Origin: Desulfobacula sp.
Lineage (GTDB): Bacteria > Desulfobacterota > Desulfobacteria > Desulfobacterales > Desulfobacteraceae
Length of the DNA stretch: 64,000 nucleotides
Direction of reading: 5' to 3'
Assembly (NCBI GenBank): GCA_018645325.1
Contig: JABGOU010000003.1
Coordinates: 1 to 64,000, forward strand
The notes beneath the pieces are model-generated. The model made no database searches. It was not told the DNA's origin and was given only the letters and a program-made list of their open reading frames with translations. The translations under genes and the position numbers were made by a program. Positions 6,936 through 18,277 of this stretch are shown piece by piece; the first letter of the stretch is position 1, and each line of letters opens with the position of its first letter.

Positions 6936-9059
6936 ATGTCTCAAATGTCAGATCTGAATGAGTGGGAAGCGCTTGCTAAAAAAGAGCTGAGGGGAAAACC
7001 CCTGGAATCTTTAAATAAGAAAACCCCGGAAGGGATAGATATCAAGCCCTTATATTCGGCAAAAGACCTTGAACGAGTAGAGTTCATCGATAATCTTCCA
7101 GGGTTTGAGCCCTTTGTCAGGGGGCCAAAGGCCACCATGTATGCCGGCCGCCCCTGGACCATTCGTCAGTATGCCGGGTTTTCAACTGCAACGGAATCCA
7201 ATGCCTTTTATCGTAAAAACCTTGCGGCAGGGCAGAAGGGGTTGTCTGTTGCCTTTGATCTGGCCACTCACAGAGGATATGATTCCGATCACCCAAGGGT
7301 GGCCGGAGATGTTGGAAAAGCAGGAGTTGCCATTGATTCAGTAGAAGATATGAAGATTTTATTTGATAAGATCCCCTTAGATCAGATGTCTGTTTCCATG
7401 ACCATGAACGGTGCGGTTCTGCCGATTCTTGCAGGGTATATTGTTGCTGCAGAAGAGCAGGGTGTCAAACATGATCAGCTCATGGGAACTATTCAAAATG
7501 ATATATTAAAAGAATATTTGACCCGGAATACCTATATTTATCCGCCAACTCCTTCCATGAGGATTGTATCCGATATTATCGCTTTTTGTTCGGGAAATAT
7601 GCCCAAATTTAATACCATCAGTATCAGCGGGTATCACATGATGGAGGCAGGGGCTGATTCCGTTCTCCAGACGGCATTTACCCTGGCCGATGGTCTTGAG
7701 TATGTTAAAGCGGCGCTTTCAACGGGCCTTGATATAGATAAGTTTGCCCCAAGACTCTCTTTCTTTTTTGGGATCGGCATGAATTTTTTCATGGATATTG
7801 CCATGCTCAGAGCTGCCAGATTTCTGTGGGCAGAGCTTATGAGTCAGTTCAACCCGAAAAATATAAAATCAACCATGCTTCGAACCCATTGCCAGACATC
7901 GGGCTGGAGTCTGACTCAACAGGATCCTTATAATAATGTTGTCAGGACCACCCTTGAATGCCTTTCCGCAGTTCTTGGCGGCACACAGAGCCTTCATACC
8001 AACTCCTTTGACGAGGCAGTGGGACTGCCCACTGAATTATCCGCCAGGATTTCCAGAAATACCCAGATTCTTGTTCAGGAAGAATCTCATATCTGTGATG
8101 TGGTGGATCCTTTGGGCGGGTCATACTATGTTGAAACCCTGACCCAGAATATTATTGATGAAGTTAGAAAAATTCTGGCTGAAATAGAGGGTCTGGGAGG
8201 CATGGCCAAAGCCATTGAGTCTGGGATGCCGAAAATGAGAATTGAAGAAGTAGCTGCCAGACGACAGGCCAGGATCGACCAGGGCAGTGATGTGATTGTG
8301 GGGGTAAATAAGTATAAGATAGAAGATGAAACCCCCATCCCCGTGCGTGAAGTCTCTGAAGAGGTCAGGAATGAACAGGTGGCACGGCTTGTACAGATAA
8401 AAAAAGAACGGGATAATAAAGCTGTTCAAAAGGCTTTGGACGATATTACAAAGGCCTGTGAATCAGGTGAAAATCTTTTGGAAACCTGCCTGCCGGCCGT
8501 AAGGGCAAGGGCAACGGTTGGGGAAATTTGTGATGCCATGGAAAAAGTGTTTACACGGTTTGTGGCCACCACCCAGTGTATAGCAGGGGTATATGCTGCA
8601 GAACATTCTGATCCCGAAATCATTGAGTCTTTAAGAAAACGCTCGGAAGATTTTGAAAAAAAGACGGGACGCAGACCCAGGATTTTATTGTCTAAAATGG
8701 GACAGGATGGGCATGACAGGGGTGTTAAGGTCATTGCCACGGCTTTTGCCGATTTTGGGTTTGATGTGGATTTAGGCCCCTTGTTCCAGACCCCGGAAGA
8801 AGCTGCAAGAATGGCCATTGAAAATGATGTTCATGTGATCGGGGTGTCAAGCCTTGCAGCCGGGCATAAAACTTTGGTGCCCATGGTTATTGAAGAGTTG
8901 AAAAATCAGGGTGCTTCTGATATTAAAGTGATGGTGGGCGGCATCATTCCACCAGGTGATTATGAATTTTTAAGAAACGCGGGTGCTGCTGAAATTTTTG
9001 GTCCCGGAACAGTGGTAACGGATTCTGCAAACAGGATGCTTAATATCATAGGTGCATAA
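6936..9059 (+). CDS. Methylmalonyl-CoA mutase, single-chain
   Basis: This 707-residue cobalamin-dependent enzyme isomerises (R)-methylmalonyl-CoA and succinyl-CoA. Residues about 20-540 are the TIM-barrel catalytic domain ([40 protein letters not shown]). Residues about 575-700 are the B12-binding domain with the base-off motif GQDGHDRG and later [14 protein letters not shown] and [11 protein letters not shown]. Both domains are in one chain, as in homodimeric or MutB-type enzymes. ATG 6936 has a CGGAGGA ribosome site; the frame can be extended upstream to TTG 6915, but that codon overlaps no better site. meaB follows 5 bp later. Confidence 0.97.
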   Translation: MSQMSDLNEWEALAKKELRGKPLESLNKKTPEGIDIKPLYSAKDLERVEFIDNLPGFEPFVRGPKATMYAGRPWTIRQYAGFSTATESNAFYRKNLAAGQKGLSVAFDLATHRGYDSDHPRVAGDVGKAGVAIDSVEDMKILFDKIPLDQMSVSMTMNGAVLPILAGYIVAAEEQGVKHDQLMGTIQNDILKEYLTRNTYIYPPTPSMRIVSDIIAFCSGNMPKFNTISISGYHMMEAGADSVLQTAFTLADGLEYVKAALSTGLDIDKFAPRLSFFFGIGMNFFMDIAMLRAARFLWAELMSQFNPKNIKSTMLRTHCQTSGWSLTQQDPYNNVVRTTLECLSAVLGGTQSLHTNSFDEAVGLPTELSARISRNTQILVQEESHICDVVDPLGGSYYVETLTQNIIDEVRKILAEIEGLGGMAKAIESGMPKMRIEEVAARRQARIDQGSDVIVGVNKYKIEDETPIPVREVSEEVRNEQVARLVQIKKERDNKAVQKALDDITKACESGENLLETCLPAVRARATVGEICDAMEKVFTRFVATTQCIAGVYAAEHSDPEIIESLRKRSEDFEKKTGRRPRILLSKMGQDGHDRGVKVIATAFADFGFDVDLGPLFQTPEEAARMAIENDVHVIGVSSLAAGHKTLVPMVIEELKNQGASDIKVMVGGIIPPGDYEFLRNAGAAEIFGPGTVVTDSANRMLNIIGA

Positions 9060-9064
9060 AGGTT

Positions 9065-10045
9065 ATGATTCAAACCGACCCTGAAAGTGAGAGCTTTGTA
9101 CAGGGTATTTTAGACGGCAATCGGAGGATGATTGCCAAGACAATAACATTGATAGAAAGCAGTCTTAAAACGCATCAGAAAAAAGCGTTCACTGTTATGG
9201 AAAAGATCCTGCCCCATACTGGTAACAGTATCCGGTTAGGTGTCACAGGTGTACCCGGAGTCGGTAAGAGTACCTTTATTGAGAATTTAGGCGTATATCT
9301 GGCAGATATGGGTCATAAAGTTGCTGTTCTGACCATAGATCCCACAAGCCGGAGGAGCGGAGGGTCTATTCTGGGAGACAAAACCCGGATGGAAAAGCTG
9401 GCTGCCCATAAAAATGCGTTTATACGGCCGTCTCCTGCAGGGGAAACCTTAGGCGGTGTTGCCGCAAAAACCCGTGAAATCATGCTCACCTGTGAAGCAG
9501 CCGGGTTTGATGTGATCCTCATTGAAACGGTGGGGGTGGGACAGTCTGAAACCAGTGTGGCCTCCATGGTGGATTTTTTTCTGGTCCTGATGATTGCAGG
9601 GGCGGGTGATGAGCTACAGGGGATTAAAAAAGGGGTATTGGAACTGGCGGACGGAATTGCCATTAACAAGGCAGACGGAGATAATCTTAAAGCCGTTGAA
9701 AAAGCCAAGGCAGATCTTGATATTGCCATGCATCTGATCCGTCCTGAATCTTCCAACTGGACCACACCTGTTTTAACCTGTTCATCCGTTGTTGAAGGAG
9801 GGACACAATCTGTCTGGGAAACGATTCTTGATCATCACGAGAAATTTAAAGATTCAGGAGAGTTTTTGCTGAGACGGAAAAAGCAAACTCTGGAGTGGAT
9901 GTGGACCCTTGTTGAAGAGGGCTTAAAACAGCGGTTTAAAGAGAACCAGAAAATTAATAAAGAGATACCCGTTATTTCCCGGCAGGTAGAAGATGAGAAA
10001 ATTTCGCCTTCAGCAGCCGCTGAAATGCTGTTATCATATTTATAG
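9065..10045 (+). CDS. meaB: MeaB/ArgK-type GTPase chaperone of methylmalonyl-CoA mutase
   Basis: The 326-residue G3E-family GTPase protects and reloads methylmalonyl-CoA mutase with adenosylcobalamin. The P-loop is GVTGVPGVGKSTFIE near residues 59-73; the switch region ETVGVGQSE and the guanine-specificity element NKADG are also visible. A C-terminal dimerisation arm completes the protein. The gene starts 5 bp after the mutase stop, so both are almost certainly co-transcribed. Confidence 0.96.
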   Translation: MIQTDPESESFVQGILDGNRRMIAKTITLIESSLKTHQKKAFTVMEKILPHTGNSIRLGVTGVPGVGKSTFIENLGVYLADMGHKVAVLTIDPTSRRSGGSILGDKTRMEKLAAHKNAFIRPSPAGETLGGVAAKTREIMLTCEAAGFDVILIETVGVGQSETSVASMVDFFLVLMIAGAGDELQGIKKGVLELADGIAINKADGDNLKAVEKAKADLDIAMHLIRPESSNWTTPVLTCSSVVEGGTQSVWETILDHHEKFKDSGEFLLRRKKQTLEWMWTLVEEGLKQRFKENQKINKEIPVISRQVEDEKISPSAAAEMLLSYL

Positions 10046-10128
10046 ATAGTTGTGTGACATGAATATTGAGCCATAAAAAAATAAACGGTTCTGTTTTTTG
10101 ATTTTTGTAAAGTTGAAAGGACATATAA

Positions 10129-11289
10129 ATGAAAATACATGAATATCAGGCAAAACAATTGTTTAAGGCATACAATGTTCCCGTCCCTGATGGAAATGTT
10201 GCTTTTTCAGTGGATGAGGCAAAAAAGACGGCCGCTGATCTGGGCGGCTTTCCAGTGGTGGTGAAAGCCCAGATCCATGCCGGTGGAAGGGGCAAAGGCG
10301 GTGGGGTAAAGCTTGCGGCTTCAATGGAAGAAGTTGAAACCCATGCCCGTGAAATACTCGGCATGACCCTTTTCACCCATCAAACCGGTCCTGAAGGCAG
10401 GCTTGTGAAAAAACTTTTGGTTGAAGCGGGCCAGAAAATTAAAAAAGAGTTGTACTTAAGTCTTCTTGTAGACCGTGCCACTGCATCTATTGTAATCATG
10501 ATAAGCCAGGACGGGGGCATGGATATTGAGGAAGTAGCAGCAAAAACCCCTGAGAGAATAATAAAAATTCATGTAGACCCTCTAATGGGGATTCAGGGAT
10601 ACCAGCTTCGACAGGCAGGCTTTGCTCTTGAACTTCCTTCTGCTGCTATGAAACTATTTTCAGGCCTTCTTTTAAACCTGTACAAGTTTTTTATTGCTAA
10701 TGACTGCTCCATGGTAGAAATCAACCCATTGATTTTAACTTCAGATGATAAGGTGCTGGCCCTGGATGCCAAAGTGGACTTTGATTCAAATGCTCTTTAT
10801 CGTCACAGGGAATTGATGGATTTAAGAGACCTTGATGAAGAAAATCCTCTGGAAGTTGAAGCATCAAAATATAATTTAAATTATATCAATCTTGATGGGA
10901 ATGTGGGGAATATCGTAAATGGTGCAGGTCTTGCCATGGCCACCATGGATATCATCAAGAATGCCGGTGCAACTCCTGCCAATTTCATGGATGTAGGAGG
11001 CGGAGCCACTTCCGAACAGGTTGAAAATGCATTCAGGATCATCCTGGCAGACGACAAGGTTAAAGCGATTTTGATCAATATTTTTGGCGGTATTTTACGG
11101 TGCGATAACTTTGCCCAGGGGGTAGTAGATGCAGCTAAGAAAACCGGTATAAATATCCCTGTTGTGGTTCGCATGGAAGGCACAAATGTGGAAAAAGGAA
11201 AGAAAATTTTAAGTGATGCAAAGCTTAATTTAACCACAGCTGTTGACCTTTTTGATGCAGCTCAAAAAATTGCCGCGGCCGTCAATTAG
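10129..11289 (+). CDS. sucC: Succinyl-CoA synthetase, beta subunit (ADP-forming type)
   Basis: The 386-residue subunit holds the ATP-grasp domain that binds nucleotide ([20 protein letters not shown] at the N-terminus, [13 protein letters not shown] near residue 50) and a CoA-ligase C-terminal domain ([18 protein letters not shown]). With SucD it couples succinyl-CoA to succinate with ATP formation. Length equals the E. coli protein. It follows meaB by 83 bp and sucD by 12 bp on the other side, linking mutase product to succinate. Confidence 0.97.
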   Translation: MKIHEYQAKQLFKAYNVPVPDGNVAFSVDEAKKTAADLGGFPVVVKAQIHAGGRGKGGGVKLAASMEEVETHAREILGMTLFTHQTGPEGRLVKKLLVEAGQKIKKELYLSLLVDRATASIVIMISQDGGMDIEEVAAKTPERIIKIHVDPLMGIQGYQLRQAGFALELPSAAMKLFSGLLLNLYKFFIANDCSMVEINPLILTSDDKVLALDAKVDFDSNALYRHRELMDLRDLDEENPLEVEASKYNLNYINLDGNVGNIVNGAGLAMATMDIIKNAGATPANFMDVGGGATSEQVENAFRIILADDKVKAILINIFGGILRCDNFAQGVVDAAKKTGINIPVVVRMEGTNVEKGKKILSDAKLNLTTAVDLFDAAQKIAAAVN

Positions 11290-11301
11290 AGGAGACTAAA
11301 A

Positions 11302-12168
11302 GTGAGTATATTCATAAATAAAGACACAAAGGTTCTTGTACAGGGGATTACCGGCAATGAGGGCAGTTTCCATACAAGAGGGTGTTTGGAATATGGAACA
11401 AATATTGTGGCCGGAGTAACGCCTGGTAAAGGCGGGCAGAAAATGGATGATGTGTCCGTATTTAATACGGTTCAAAAAGCAGTTGAAGAAACCGGTGCAA
11501 CAGCATCCCTTATCTTTGTTCCCCCGCCATTCGGAGCAGATGCCATTATGGAGGCTGCAGATTCGGGTGTAGACCTGATTGTTGCCATAACTGAAGGGAT
11601 TCCCATTTTAGATATGGTCAAGGTTAAACATTTTCTTGCCACAAAGAACTGCCGTCTTATCGGCCCCAACTGCCCGGGCATTATCACACCGGACGAGTGC
11701 AAAATAGGTATTATGCCGGGTAAGATCCATAAACGAGGAAATATAGGCGTAGTTTCACGATCCGGCACCCTTACCTATGAAGTAGTTGATCAGCTGACAA
11801 AACTTGGAATGGGGCAGTCAACCTGCATTGGTATCGGCGGCGACCCTGTGAACGGAACAAATTTTATCGATGTGCTTGACGCTTTTCAAAAAGATGATGA
11901 AACTCATGGGATTGTCATGGTGGGTGAAATCGGTGGAAGCGCAGAAGAAGAGGCAGCTTGTTTTATTAAAGAAAAACTGACCAAACCCGTTGTCGGTTTT
12001 ATTGCAGGCCTTACGGCACCTCCCGGCAGGAGAATGGGACACGCCGGAGCCATTATTTCAGGATCCAGCGGTACAGGTACAGCAAAGATTGCAGCATTCA
12101 AAGAAAATGGAATTTTTGTCTGCGAAAATTTAGGACAGATCGGCCAGGTTTGTAAGGATATATTTTAA
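11302..12168 (+). CDS. sucD: Succinyl-CoA synthetase, alpha subunit
   Basis: The 288-residue subunit binds CoA in an N-terminal Rossmann fold ([19 protein letters not shown]) and carries the phosphorylated His in [12 protein letters not shown] near residue 245. The start is GTG 11302 with a GAGGAG ribosome site. It is 12 bp after sucC and 12 bp before the membrane subunit of fumarate reductase, so the operon continues into the next step. Confidence 0.97.
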   Translation: MSIFINKDTKVLVQGITGNEGSFHTRGCLEYGTNIVAGVTPGKGGQKMDDVSVFNTVQKAVEETGATASLIFVPPPFGADAIMEAADSGVDLIVAITEGIPILDMVKVKHFLATKNCRLIGPNCPGIITPDECKIGIMPGKIHKRGNIGVVSRSGTLTYEVVDQLTKLGMGQSTCIGIGGDPVNGTNFIDVLDAFQKDDETHGIVMVGEIGGSAEEEAACFIKEKLTKPVVGFIAGLTAPPGRRMGHAGAIISGSSGTGTAKIAAFKENGIFVCENLGQIGQVCKDIF

Positions 12169-12180
12169 GGAGGTTAAAAA

Positions 12181-13008
12181 TTGGATAGTTATATTATCGA
12201 ATCAAATAAAAAAAAGAGCAGAATACCTGCACGGCTTGATTTTGTCCAGAGTGGCACCGGCCTGATTCTGGGGCTGTTCATGTGGGTGCATATGCTTCTG
12301 GTTGGAAGCATCATCCTGGGGAAAGGCTCTTTTAATTTTGTGGCAAAAAACATGGAGCTTGCCTTTTTGTCTGATACCGGGCATGGCTTTCCCATAGCAG
12401 TCTTTTTTGCCGTGTTCACCATTTTCACACTTTTTATCATTCATGCATTGCTGGGGGTCAGGAAATTCCCCATTTCCTGGAAACAGCACAGAATTATCAG
12501 AGACCAGATGCAGATGATGAATCATAGCGATACCAACTTATGGTATATCCAGGTAGTCACTGGATTTCTCATGTTTTTTCTTGGTTCAGTCCATCTGTAT
12601 ATCATGATGACCAACCCCGGTTCCATTGGCCCTTATATGTCGGCGGACAGGGTAGTGTCCGGTAATATGTGGCCCCTTTATCTCATCCTTTTGATCTGTG
12701 TTGAACTCCACGGAACCATCGGCCTTTACCGGCTGTGCATGAAATGGGGATGGTTCACAGGTAAAGATGCCAAAAAATCAAGACAAGCCCTTAAAAAAAT
12801 CAAAAACAGGGCCACCATCTTCTTTTTAACTATTGGTATCCTTGCTTTGCTCGTATTTGTTGTGATTGGAATCAAGCACAGGGATAAAGCCGGTGAAAAA
12901 TATAGTAAAAATGATACAGTGATTGAACAGGTCCAGGCAGATAGAAAGACCCTTGCAGCGGTCATGAAACTGGAAAAAGATCAAACAGCTGACCTAACAC
13001 ATCAATAA
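12181..13008 (+). CDS. frdC: Succinate dehydrogenase/fumarate reductase cytochrome b subunit
   Basis: The 275-residue membrane anchor resembles the dihaem cytochrome b of Wolinella-type quinol:fumarate reductase. About five membrane helices are visible. Candidate haem-ligand His residues are in GLFMWVHMLLVGS, FIIHALLGVRK, FFLGSVHLYIMM and CVELHGTIGLY. It exchanges electrons with menaquinone. Start is TTG 12181, supported by an AAGGAGG site 7 bases upstream. The basic and hydrophilic tail is longer than in Wolinella. In a sulfate reducer using propionate it would run in the succinate-oxidising direction. Confidence 0.92.
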   Translation: MDSYIIESNKKKSRIPARLDFVQSGTGLILGLFMWVHMLLVGSIILGKGSFNFVAKNMELAFLSDTGHGFPIAVFFAVFTIFTLFIIHALLGVRKFPISWKQHRIIRDQMQMMNHSDTNLWYIQVVTGFLMFFLGSVHLYIMMTNPGSIGPYMSADRVVSGNMWPLYLILLICVELHGTIGLYRLCMKWGWFTGKDAKKSRQALKKIKNRATIFFLTIGILALLVFVVIGIKHRDKAGEKYSKNDTVIEQVQADRKTLAAVMKLEKDQTADLTHQ

Positions 13009-13020
13009 GGGGTAACCTAA

Positions 13021-14991
13021 ATGAAAGTCATATATACGGATTCACTTGTAATTGGTGGCGGCCTGGCAGGGCTTAGAGTTGCCATTGCATCCATGCAGAG
13101 AGGACTTGATACTATTGTCCTGTCTCTGGTTCCTGCCAAAAGATCTCATTCTGCTGCAGCCCAGGGTGGCATGCAGGCAAGCCTTGGCGCTACTATTAAA
13201 GGTGATGGGGATGATGAAGAAGTCCATTTTGCAGACACGGTAAAGGGAAGCGACTGGGGATGTGATCAGGATGTCGCCAGAATGTTCGTCAATACCTCTC
13301 CCAAGGCCATCCGGCAGTTATCTGCCTGGGGTGTTCCCTGGTCAAGAGTCAGGCGGGGGGACAGGGAAGTTGTAATTAATGGCGAAAAAGTCACCATTAC
13401 TGAAAAAGATGAAGCCCATGGCCTGATTACAGCCAGGGATTTTGGTGGTACAAAGAAATGGAGAACCTGCTATACATCTGACGGTGCCGGTCACACAATG
13501 CTGTATGCCATGGACAACAAGGCCATCCAGATGGGCATTCCGGTTCATGAGAGAAAAGAAGCCATTGCTCTGATCCATGAAGACGCAGTTTGTTATGGAG
13601 CCATTGTAAGAGACCTTATCACAGGCGAGCTCATAGCCTATGTGGCAAAAGCCACAACAATTGCCACGGGAGGCTATGGAAGGCTTTACGCTATTTCCAC
13701 GAACGCTGTTATCTCCGAAGGGATCGGAAATGCCATTGCCCTTGAAACGGGAATCGCAAGCCTTGGAAACATGGAAGCGGTACAATTCCATCCAACGGCC
13801 ATTGTACCGGTTGGAATCCTCACCACTGAAGGATGCCGCGGTGACGGGGGCCTGCTCCTGGACAAAGACGGATACAGGTTTATGCCGGATTATGAACCAG
13901 ACAAAAAGGAATTGGCATCAAGGGATGTTGTATCCCGCAGAATGACAGAGCACATGAGAAAAGGCAAGGGTATCACGTCTCGTTACGGGGATCACCTCTG
14001 GCTGGATATTACTCTGCTTGGCCGAAAACATATTGAAAAGAATTTAAGGGAAGTTAAAGAGATCTGTGAATATTTCCTTGGTATTGATCCTGTTGAAGAG
14101 TATATACCGGTCAGACCGACCCAGCATTACTCCATGGGTGGAATAAGAACTAAAGCCACGGGTGAGAGCCCGAACCTGAAAGGTCTTTTTTCCGCAGGCG
14201 AGGCTGCCTGCTGGGATATGCATGGATTTAACCGGCTGGGTGGCAATTCGGTTGCTGAAACAGTTGTGGCAGGAATGATCGTGGGAGAATACGTTGCAGA
14301 TTATTGTGCCCAAAATTCATTAAATGTCAGCACATCCACCATCCAGCATTTTATGAAGCAGGAGGAAAAGAAAATCACTGATATTCTGGTCAGAGATTTT
14401 GGTGAGAATCCCTTCGAGTTAAAGGCTGAAATGCAGAAAATAATGATGGACAAGGTTGGTATATTTAGAAATGGTGATGATCTTGAAAAGGCAGTTGAAG
14501 AGTTAAAAGTGTTGAACCAGCGGGCTAAGCATGTTGCCTTAAGAAACAGGATCAGCTCTTCCAACCCGGAACTGGTGGAAGCCATCCGGGTACCTAAGAT
14601 GATCAAACTTGCACAATGCGTAGCTTATGGAGCGCAGCTTAGAACTGAAAGCCGCGGTGCCCATGCCAGGGAAGATTATCCGGAAAGAAATGACAGGGAC
14701 TGGTTAAAAAGAACGCTTACCACATGGAAAGATGAATCAGCCGATCTTCCTGAACTAACTTATGAAGACCTGGATGTAATGAAAATGGAGATGCCTCCGG
14801 GATCAAGGGGATATGGTGTGGATAATACTATTCATCATCCAGATACGGGAAGGCGGGAAAAACAGATTGAAGAGATTAAAGAAGCCAATCCAGGTGTGGA
14901 CAGGTTTGAACTGCAAAAGCTTCTCAATCCAATCGCGATTCCGGAAAAATTTAAAGGTAAAAATGAGCGTATAGGCAGGGGGTTTAAATAA
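13021..14991 (+). CDS. frdA: Succinate dehydrogenase/fumarate reductase flavoprotein subunit
   Basis: The 656-residue catalytic subunit has the N-terminal FAD-binding fold ([16 protein letters not shown]) and the covalent-FAD His in [15 protein letters not shown] near residue 45. Catalytic segments include [19 protein letters not shown] and [11 protein letters not shown]. Length and the C-terminal extension agree with the Wolinella FrdA group. It interconverts succinate and fumarate. The stop TAA shares its last base with the start ATG of the iron-sulfur subunit, so the two are coupled. Confidence 0.97.
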   Translation: MKVIYTDSLVIGGGLAGLRVAIASMQRGLDTIVLSLVPAKRSHSAAAQGGMQASLGATIKGDGDDEEVHFADTVKGSDWGCDQDVARMFVNTSPKAIRQLSAWGVPWSRVRRGDREVVINGEKVTITEKDEAHGLITARDFGGTKKWRTCYTSDGAGHTMLYAMDNKAIQMGIPVHERKEAIALIHEDAVCYGAIVRDLITGELIAYVAKATTIATGGYGRLYAISTNAVISEGIGNAIALETGIASLGNMEAVQFHPTAIVPVGILTTEGCRGDGGLLLDKDGYRFMPDYEPDKKELASRDVVSRRMTEHMRKGKGITSRYGDHLWLDITLLGRKHIEKNLREVKEICEYFLGIDPVEEYIPVRPTQHYSMGGIRTKATGESPNLKGLFSAGEAACWDMHGFNRLGGNSVAETVVAGMIVGEYVADYCAQNSLNVSTSTIQHFMKQEEKKITDILVRDFGENPFELKAEMQKIMMDKVGIFRNGDDLEKAVEELKVLNQRAKHVALRNRISSSNPELVEAIRVPKMIKLAQCVAYGAQLRTESRGAHAREDYPERNDRDWLKRTLTTWKDESADLPELTYEDLDVMKMEMPPGSRGYGVDNTIHHPDTGRREKQIEEIKEANPGVDRFELQKLLNPIAIPEKFKGKNERIGRGFK

Positions 14992-15725
14992 TGAGCGACC
15001 AGGAAAGAGTCTTAAAATTTCAAATCTTTAGATATAATCCCCAGAAAAAGGGTGACAAGCCACGTATGGTAACCTATGAGCTTAAAGAAGCCCCTGGGAT
15101 GACAATTTTTATTGCATTAAATGATATCAGAGAACAGCAGGACCCTTCACTGCAGTTTGATTTTGTATGCCGGGCCGGAATATGCGGTTCCTGTGCCATG
15201 GTTGTCAACGGTCAGCCAACCCTTGCGTGCAGGACCCTTACCTCAAATTATGAAAATGGGGAAATTAAACTTTTACCATTGCCTGGATTTGAGCTTATTG
15301 GTGATCTTTCTGTGAATACTGGTAAATTCATGCGGGCTATGTCAGAGCGGGTGGAATCCTGGATTCATGATCACAATGCAGATGAGGTTAATTTTGAAAT
15401 GCTTGAGGAACGCATGGATCCGGATGTGGCTGATAAGATTTATGAACTGGAACGATGTGTGGAATGCGGGGCATGTGTATCTGCCTGTGCCACAAAGCGA
15501 ATGAGACCCGATTTTCTTTCTGCAGTCGGGTTTATGCGGCTTGCCAGGTTTGCCCTGGACCCCCGGGATAAAAGAACGGATGAAGAGTTCTATGAAATCA
15601 TGGGTGATGATGATGGCGTGTTTGGCTGCATGACCCTTTTGGGGTGTGAGGACTATTGTCCCAAAGACCTGCCGCATCAGACCCAGATTGCATATCTCAG
15701 GCGGAAGATGGTTTTGATAAAATAA
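14991..15725 (+). CDS. frdB: Succinate dehydrogenase/fumarate reductase iron-sulfur subunit
   Basis: The 244-residue subunit carries three clusters. [2Fe-2S] ligands are in CRAGICGSCAMV with a distal Cys in TLACRT, [4Fe-4S] in CVECGACVSAC, and the [3Fe-4S]-type motif in CMTLLGCEDYCPKDLP. It relays electrons between FrdA flavin and the cytochrome b. The gene order cytochrome b, flavoprotein, Fe-S matches Wolinella frdCAB. The 136-bp gap after it contains short reiterations of ATGGTAAATGGTGA but no clear terminator. Confidence 0.97.
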   Translation: MSDQERVLKFQIFRYNPQKKGDKPRMVTYELKEAPGMTIFIALNDIREQQDPSLQFDFVCRAGICGSCAMVVNGQPTLACRTLTSNYENGEIKLLPLPGFELIGDLSVNTGKFMRAMSERVESWIHDHNADEVNFEMLEERMDPDVADKIYELERCVECGACVSACATKRMRPDFLSAVGFMRLARFALDPRDKRTDEEFYEIMGDDDGVFGCMTLLGCEDYCPKDLPHQTQIAYLRRKMVLIK

Positions 15726-15861
15726 TGGTAAATGGTGAATGGTAAATGAGGGTACATACGGTTTTTTTTTAGCAGGGCAGAATTGCACCATTGCACATAT
15801 CAAGGCAAGGAAAAGGGTAGTCAAAAGTTCACTGCCGGATGGTTTATGAAAGGGTAATAAA

Positions 15862-17472
15862 ATGAGTGAATTTAAATTTGAAACCATGTTTCCACTGGGA
15901 GAAGATACAACACAATATCGTCGTCTCACCAAAGAACATGTCAGGGTAAAAGATTTTGAAGGAAAAGAAGTTCTCATGGTGGAGCCGCAAGCGATAACTT
16001 TGCTTTCAACCAAGGCTTTTAAAGATGTAGCCCATCTTTACCGGTCAGAACATCTTGAAAGTTTAAAAAAGATTATAGATGACCCTGAAAGTAGTGATAA
16101 TGACCGGTATGTGGCCATAGAATTGCTGAAAAATGCTGTTATTGCTTCGGATAAGATTTATCCCATGTGCCAGGATACGGGAACAGCCATTGTAATGGCC
16201 AAAAAAGGTCAGCAGGTCTGGACCTGGACAAATGATGAAGAAGAACTGTCAAAAGGGGTTTTCAAGGCCTATACTGAAAATTTTCTAAGATATTCCCAAA
16301 ATGCCCCCCTGACCATGTACAAGGAAATAAATACAAAGACCAACCTTCCTGCCCAGATTGAAATTGCAGCTGTTCAGGGTGAGGCATATAGGTTCTTGTT
16401 CATGGCCAAAGGAGGAGGCTCTGCCAATAAAACAAGTCTTTTCCAGATGACAAAAGCCGTATTGAACACCCAAGAGACTCTGATCAATTTCATGCTGGAA
16501 AAAATGAAGGGTCTTGGAACTGCAGCCTGCCCACCATATCATATTGCTTTTGTCATAGGCGGAACTTCAGCAGAACTCAATTTAAAAGCAGTTAAACTGG
16601 CCTCGGCAAGATATCTTGATTCCTTGCCCACAAAGGGCAGTGAGACGGCCCACGCCTTCAGGGATATTGATATTGAAGAAAAAGTACGAATCAGATCACA
16701 GGGGCTTGGGCTGGGTGCCCAGTTTGGCGGTAAACATTTTGCTCTGGACGTAAGGGTGATCCGCCTGCCGCGTCACGGGGCTTCCTGTCCCATCGGCATA
16801 GGCGTTTCCTGTTCCGCCGACCGCCAGATCAAGGGTAAAATTACAAAGGATGGTGTTTTCCTGGAACAGCTGGAAGAAAATCCTGCCCAATATCTACCTG
16901 TAAGAGAACCTGAAATGAAAGAGGCTGTGAAGATTGATTTGAACAGGCCCATGGAAGATATTCGGGCTGAACTCTCCAAATATGAAGTTTCCACAAGATT
17001 GGCCCTGACCGGTAAAATTATCGTGGCAAGGGATATTGCCCATGCAAAATTCATGGAAGGTTTTGAAGCAGGCAATGGTCTTCCCGAATATTTGAAAAAT
17101 CATATTATTTATTATGCCGGCCCTGCTAAAACACCGGTTGGAGAGGCCTCGGGAGCATTTGGCCCCACCACTGCCGGAAGAATGGACCCCTATGTGCCCA
17201 TCTTCCAGAAAGAGGGGGCTTCCATGATCATGCTGGCAAAAGGAAACAGAACGCAACAGGTGACTGATGCCTGCAAAGAACACGGTGGATTTTATCTGGG
17301 GTCCCCGGGCGGTCCGGCTGCCCGCCTTGGAAAAGACTTTATCAAGAAAGTAGAGCTGGTCGAATATGAAGAGCTCGGAATGGAAGCAGTCTATATGATA
17401 ACCGTTGAAAATTTTCCAGCCTTTATCATTGTAGATGATAAAGGTAATGATTTTTATGCAGACCTTATCTAA
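15862..17472 (+). CDS. Class I fumarate hydratase (iron-sulfur)
   Basis: The 536-residue enzyme is the one-chain, oxygen-sensitive [4Fe-4S] fumarase that hydrates fumarate to malate. Visible signatures are [32 protein letters not shown] and [12 protein letters not shown] in the N-terminal part, and [19 protein letters not shown] in the C-terminal swivelling domain. It continues the succinate oxidation pathway from the upstream frd genes. A second, unrelated class II fumarase lies 0.8 kb downstream, so the strain has both types. Confidence 0.95.
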   Translation: MSEFKFETMFPLGEDTTQYRRLTKEHVRVKDFEGKEVLMVEPQAITLLSTKAFKDVAHLYRSEHLESLKKIIDDPESSDNDRYVAIELLKNAVIASDKIYPMCQDTGTAIVMAKKGQQVWTWTNDEEELSKGVFKAYTENFLRYSQNAPLTMYKEINTKTNLPAQIEIAAVQGEAYRFLFMAKGGGSANKTSLFQMTKAVLNTQETLINFMLEKMKGLGTAACPPYHIAFVIGGTSAELNLKAVKLASARYLDSLPTKGSETAHAFRDIDIEEKVRIRSQGLGLGAQFGGKHFALDVRVIRLPRHGASCPIGIGVSCSADRQIKGKITKDGVFLEQLEENPAQYLPVREPEMKEAVKIDLNRPMEDIRAELSKYEVSTRLALTGKIIVARDIAHAKFMEGFEAGNGLPEYLKNHIIYYAGPAKTPVGEASGAFGPTTAGRMDPYVPIFQKEGASMIMLAKGNRTQQVTDACKEHGGFYLGSPGGPAARLGKDFIKKVELVEYEELGMEAVYMITVENFPAFIIVDDKGNDFYADLI

Positions 17473-17498
17473 ATAAATTAAAAGGAGAGATATTAACC

Positions 17499-18047
17499 AT
17501 GAGTAATAAAAAATACACTATCTATAGCGGCGGGCTTAAGGGTGCAGAAGAAACCTTTGGTGAATGCGCGGAAAAGTATGGTGTCATTGAAACAAATTTT
17601 TCATTTGAAGGACATAAGTGTTCCAGGAACAAGAATATTACCATGCTAAGCGATGCAGAGTTGAAAAAAGGCAATATCAGTATGGAGATAGTCTCTGCAA
17701 GAATGGGCAGAAGATATGCACAGGCAGATAAAATCAGAAAAGTTTTTCAGACGATCTTTCATATGGTGAACAAGGGATATCAGGTGTTTGCAATCGGCTG
17801 GATTCAATCTGATAAAACAGTTAAAGGCGGGACGGGATGGGGTGTTGAACTTGCAAAATTTTTTAACAGGCCGGTAAGTGTTTTTGATCAGGGTGAAAAT
17901 AAATGGTATACATGGGAAAAAGATGAATGGAAGGAAGATGAGCCTGTAATTTTACATGAAACTTTTTGCGGAACCGGAACCAGAAATCTTTCCCCTGAAG
18001 GTAAAAAAGCTATTGAAGATCTTTTTGGCCGTTCATTTTCAGCATAA
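17499..18047 (+). CDS. SLOG/Rossmann-like hypothetical protein
   Basis: The 182-residue protein begins TIYSGGLKGAEETFGECAEK and contains VFAIGWIQSDKTVKGGTGWG followed by VELAKFFNRPVSVFDQ. This glycine-rich arrangement resembles the nucleotide-binding SLOG/LOG-like Rossmann fold. The C-terminal HETFCGTGTRNLSPEGKKAI is conserved-looking but unassigned. No enzyme activity can be named. It starts 26 bp after the class I fumarase with a good GGAGAG ribosome site, so it may be co-transcribed and could serve in metabolite sensing or fumarase maturation, but this is guesswork. Confidence 0.7.
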   Translation: MSNKKYTIYSGGLKGAEETFGECAEKYGVIETNFSFEGHKCSRNKNITMLSDAELKKGNISMEIVSARMGRRYAQADKIRKVFQTIFHMVNKGYQVFAIGWIQSDKTVKGGTGWGVELAKFFNRPVSVFDQGENKWYTWEKDEWKEDEPVILHETFCGTGTRNLSPEGKKAIEDLFGRSFSA

Positions 18048-18095
18048 ATACTCTATACATATAGGTGTTGACCGCTTTATACGTCAAAATTAAAT

Positions 18096-18230
18096 GTAAT
18101 TATTCAGCTCTTACGCTTGACCCCGCCCTGTCTGATGGATATTTGTTTCGATGCTAAACGCTTAACCTCCTGCAAATATCCATCAGACAGGGCTTTGGGG
18201 ATAATTTTTTTTAACGGGCTGAACAATTAC
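18096..18230. mobile_element. 135-bp MITE, copy 1 (IS66-like ends)
   Basis: The element starts GTAATTATTCAGC and ends GCTGAACAATTAC, an imperfect terminal inverted repeat (12 of 13). Inside is a perfect 21-bp inverted repeat (18125-18145 and 18173-18193) with a 27-nt spacer. The flanks AATTAAAT (18088-18095) and AATTAAAG (18231-18238) match at 7 of 8 bases, consistent with an 8-bp target duplication. Nearly the same sequence, in reverse orientation, is at 42141-42275. GTAA termini and 8-bp duplications are known of the IS66 family, so a non-autonomous derivative is inferred. It separates the SLOG-like gene from fumC. Confidence 0.88.
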
Positions 18231-18277
18231 AATTAAAGAAAGATCTTTTGTGCATCCATAATAATCTGGAGATTTCC

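Noticed and set aside
9313..9765. Long minus-strand frame inside meaB
   Set aside because: It is the complement of a clear conserved gene and reflects codon bias.
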